From JBDRHL01 sp043816955 (GTDB lineage: Bacteria; Planctomycetota; Phycisphaerae; Sedimentisphaerales; CAYZTY01), in contig JBDRHL010000256.1 in NCBI GenBank assembly GCA_043816955.1, positions 1 to 7,948 on the forward strand: a stretch of DNA of 7,948 nt. The letters run 5' to 3'. Position numbers and translations under genes: made by a program. Position 1 is the first letter of the stretch; each line of letters starts with the position of its first letter. Below are positions 7,448 through 7,948 of this stretch, in pieces. Below the pieces are notes generated by a model, which was not told the origin of the DNA, ran no database searches, and saw only the letters and a program-made list of their open reading frames with translations.

Positions 7448-7861
7448 AAATCGTCGCTGATCAATTTGGCTGGTCAAATCTCCCCTGATGATCGCAAACC
7501 CATCATGCTTAATGGTTCGCGGCAGTACTACTTCACCAAAACCATTCGTATCCCAGAGGTGGACCATAAAGTGAGAATCGTCATTCTCTGGGACAAACGC
7601 AAAGATACAAACGCCAAAAAGATTCTCGTCTGTAATCGTATCCATTGGGAGGTCACACGGATACTGCGGGTTTATCGTTGTCGCTGGCGAGGCACAGAGT
7701 GCTTTCATCGGGACGGCAAGCAGCATTTGGGCATGGGCGACTGTCAGCTTAGGAATGGCCGTGGCCAGACCCGCCACATGTATATGGTCTTCCTGGCGCA
7801 CAGTGTTCTAATACCAATTTTAGTTATTGATTGCCGATTCAATCCAAGGAAGAAGGCATAA
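7445..7861 (+). pseudogene. DDE transposase, C-terminal part only (degraded)
   Basis: From about 7445 the + strand encodes ~138 residues matching the end of a DDE transposase: RQYYFTKTIRIPEVDHKVRI, ILWDKRKDTNAKKILVCNRI, HWEVTRILRVYRCRWRGTE, FHRDGKQHLGMGDCQLRNG and GQTRHMYMVFLAHS. The conserved Glu of the RWxGTExFHRDxKQ segment, taken as the third catalytic residue, is at 7697-7699. The frame ends at TAA 7859-7861. Beyond it, the same frame reads TPSLTNVLV, a stop, then LIGCIENL to the window end, which resembles the family's last helix interrupted by a stop, so the remnant probably continues past 7948. Upstream of ~7445 the same frame is open back to 6758, but that is the antisense of the - strand transposase half and is not part of this gene. 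It carries neither catalytic Asp and no start of its own, so it cannot make a working enzyme. Confidence 0.75.
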
Positions 7862-7948
7862 AGAACGGATGGTTTCTGGCTGGCAAGTAACAGCACACCA
7901 AGCCTTACCAACGTCCTTGTCTAACTGATCGGCTGTATCGAAAACTTG

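Larger units (their letters stand above)
6683..7948. mobile_element. Degraded insertion-sequence debris: two back-to-back transposase fragments
   Basis: A transposase N-terminal half on - and a transposase C-terminal part on + meet at about 7445-7450 and point away from each other. The C-terminal piece (FHRDGKQHLG type) appears to belong to a different subgroup from the N-terminal piece (GDDEMGR type), so insertion of one element next to or into another followed by deletion is the simplest history. An internal inversion of a single element is the alternative. I could not identify terminal inverted repeats or a target-site duplication, and the right-hand edge may lie outside the window. The 136 bases between the Gfo gene and 6683 hold no gene and may contain further decayed sequence of the left fragment. 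Confidence 0.65.

Noticed and set aside
7448..7801. N-terminal ~118 residues of the - strand frame that starts at 7801
   Set aside because: They are the exact antisense of clear transposase C-terminal motifs on + (FHRDGKQHLG, GQTRHMY), while the IS701 N-terminal motifs begin only left of ~7447, so the extra sequence is a shadow.

Overview
The window looks like a carbohydrate- or polyol-catabolism locus from an environmental bacterium, most likely of the Planctomycetes / Lentisphaerae / Verrucomicrobia assemblage. Two things suggest this: the combination of a large SSS symporter, a FAD-dependent oxidoreductase with a beta-rich C-terminal half, a zinc-less 'SSGTE' medium-chain dehydrogenase and a Gfo/Idh/MocA oxidoreductase, and the presence of transposase remnants of a kind I associate with that group. 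This is inference from protein character; there is no rRNA or other marker gene.

Layout. 1-171: the last 56 codons of an unrecognised + strand gene. 193-2151: a 652-residue sodium/solute symporter. 2152-2301: a 150-base gap with a TTGACA promoter candidate and no convincing gene. 2302-4527: a 741-residue FAD-dependent oxidoreductase. 4532-5587: a 351-residue NAD-type MDR dehydrogenase, 4 bases after the FAD gene. 5575-6546: a 323-residue Gfo/Idh/MocA oxidoreductase overlapping the MDR gene by 13 bases. All these genes are on + and tightly packed, so they are probably one operon, perhaps with a second promoter before the FAD gene. The reading is one transporter bringing in a small polar organic substrate (sugar, sugar acid, polyol or similar) and three redox enzymes acting on it in the cytoplasm. 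The substrate cannot be read from the sequence.

6547-7948: transposon debris. Both strands are open for more than 1 kb here, but neither long frame is one gene. The - strand frame (7801 to 6683) is a real IS701-like transposase N-terminal half only from about 7447 leftward; its first ~118 codons are the antisense shadow of something else. That something is the C-terminal part of a transposase on the + strand from about 7445 to at least 7861. The two pieces lie back to back. The left piece carries the two catalytic aspartates, the right piece the catalytic glutamate region, and both decay at their outer ends. Naive gene calling would yield one or two chimeric 'transposases'.

I found no CRISPR array, tRNA, rRNA, convincing riboswitch or clear terminator. 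The nearest things to novelty are the uncharacterised transporter-plus-three-oxidoreductase module and the back-to-back split transposase.
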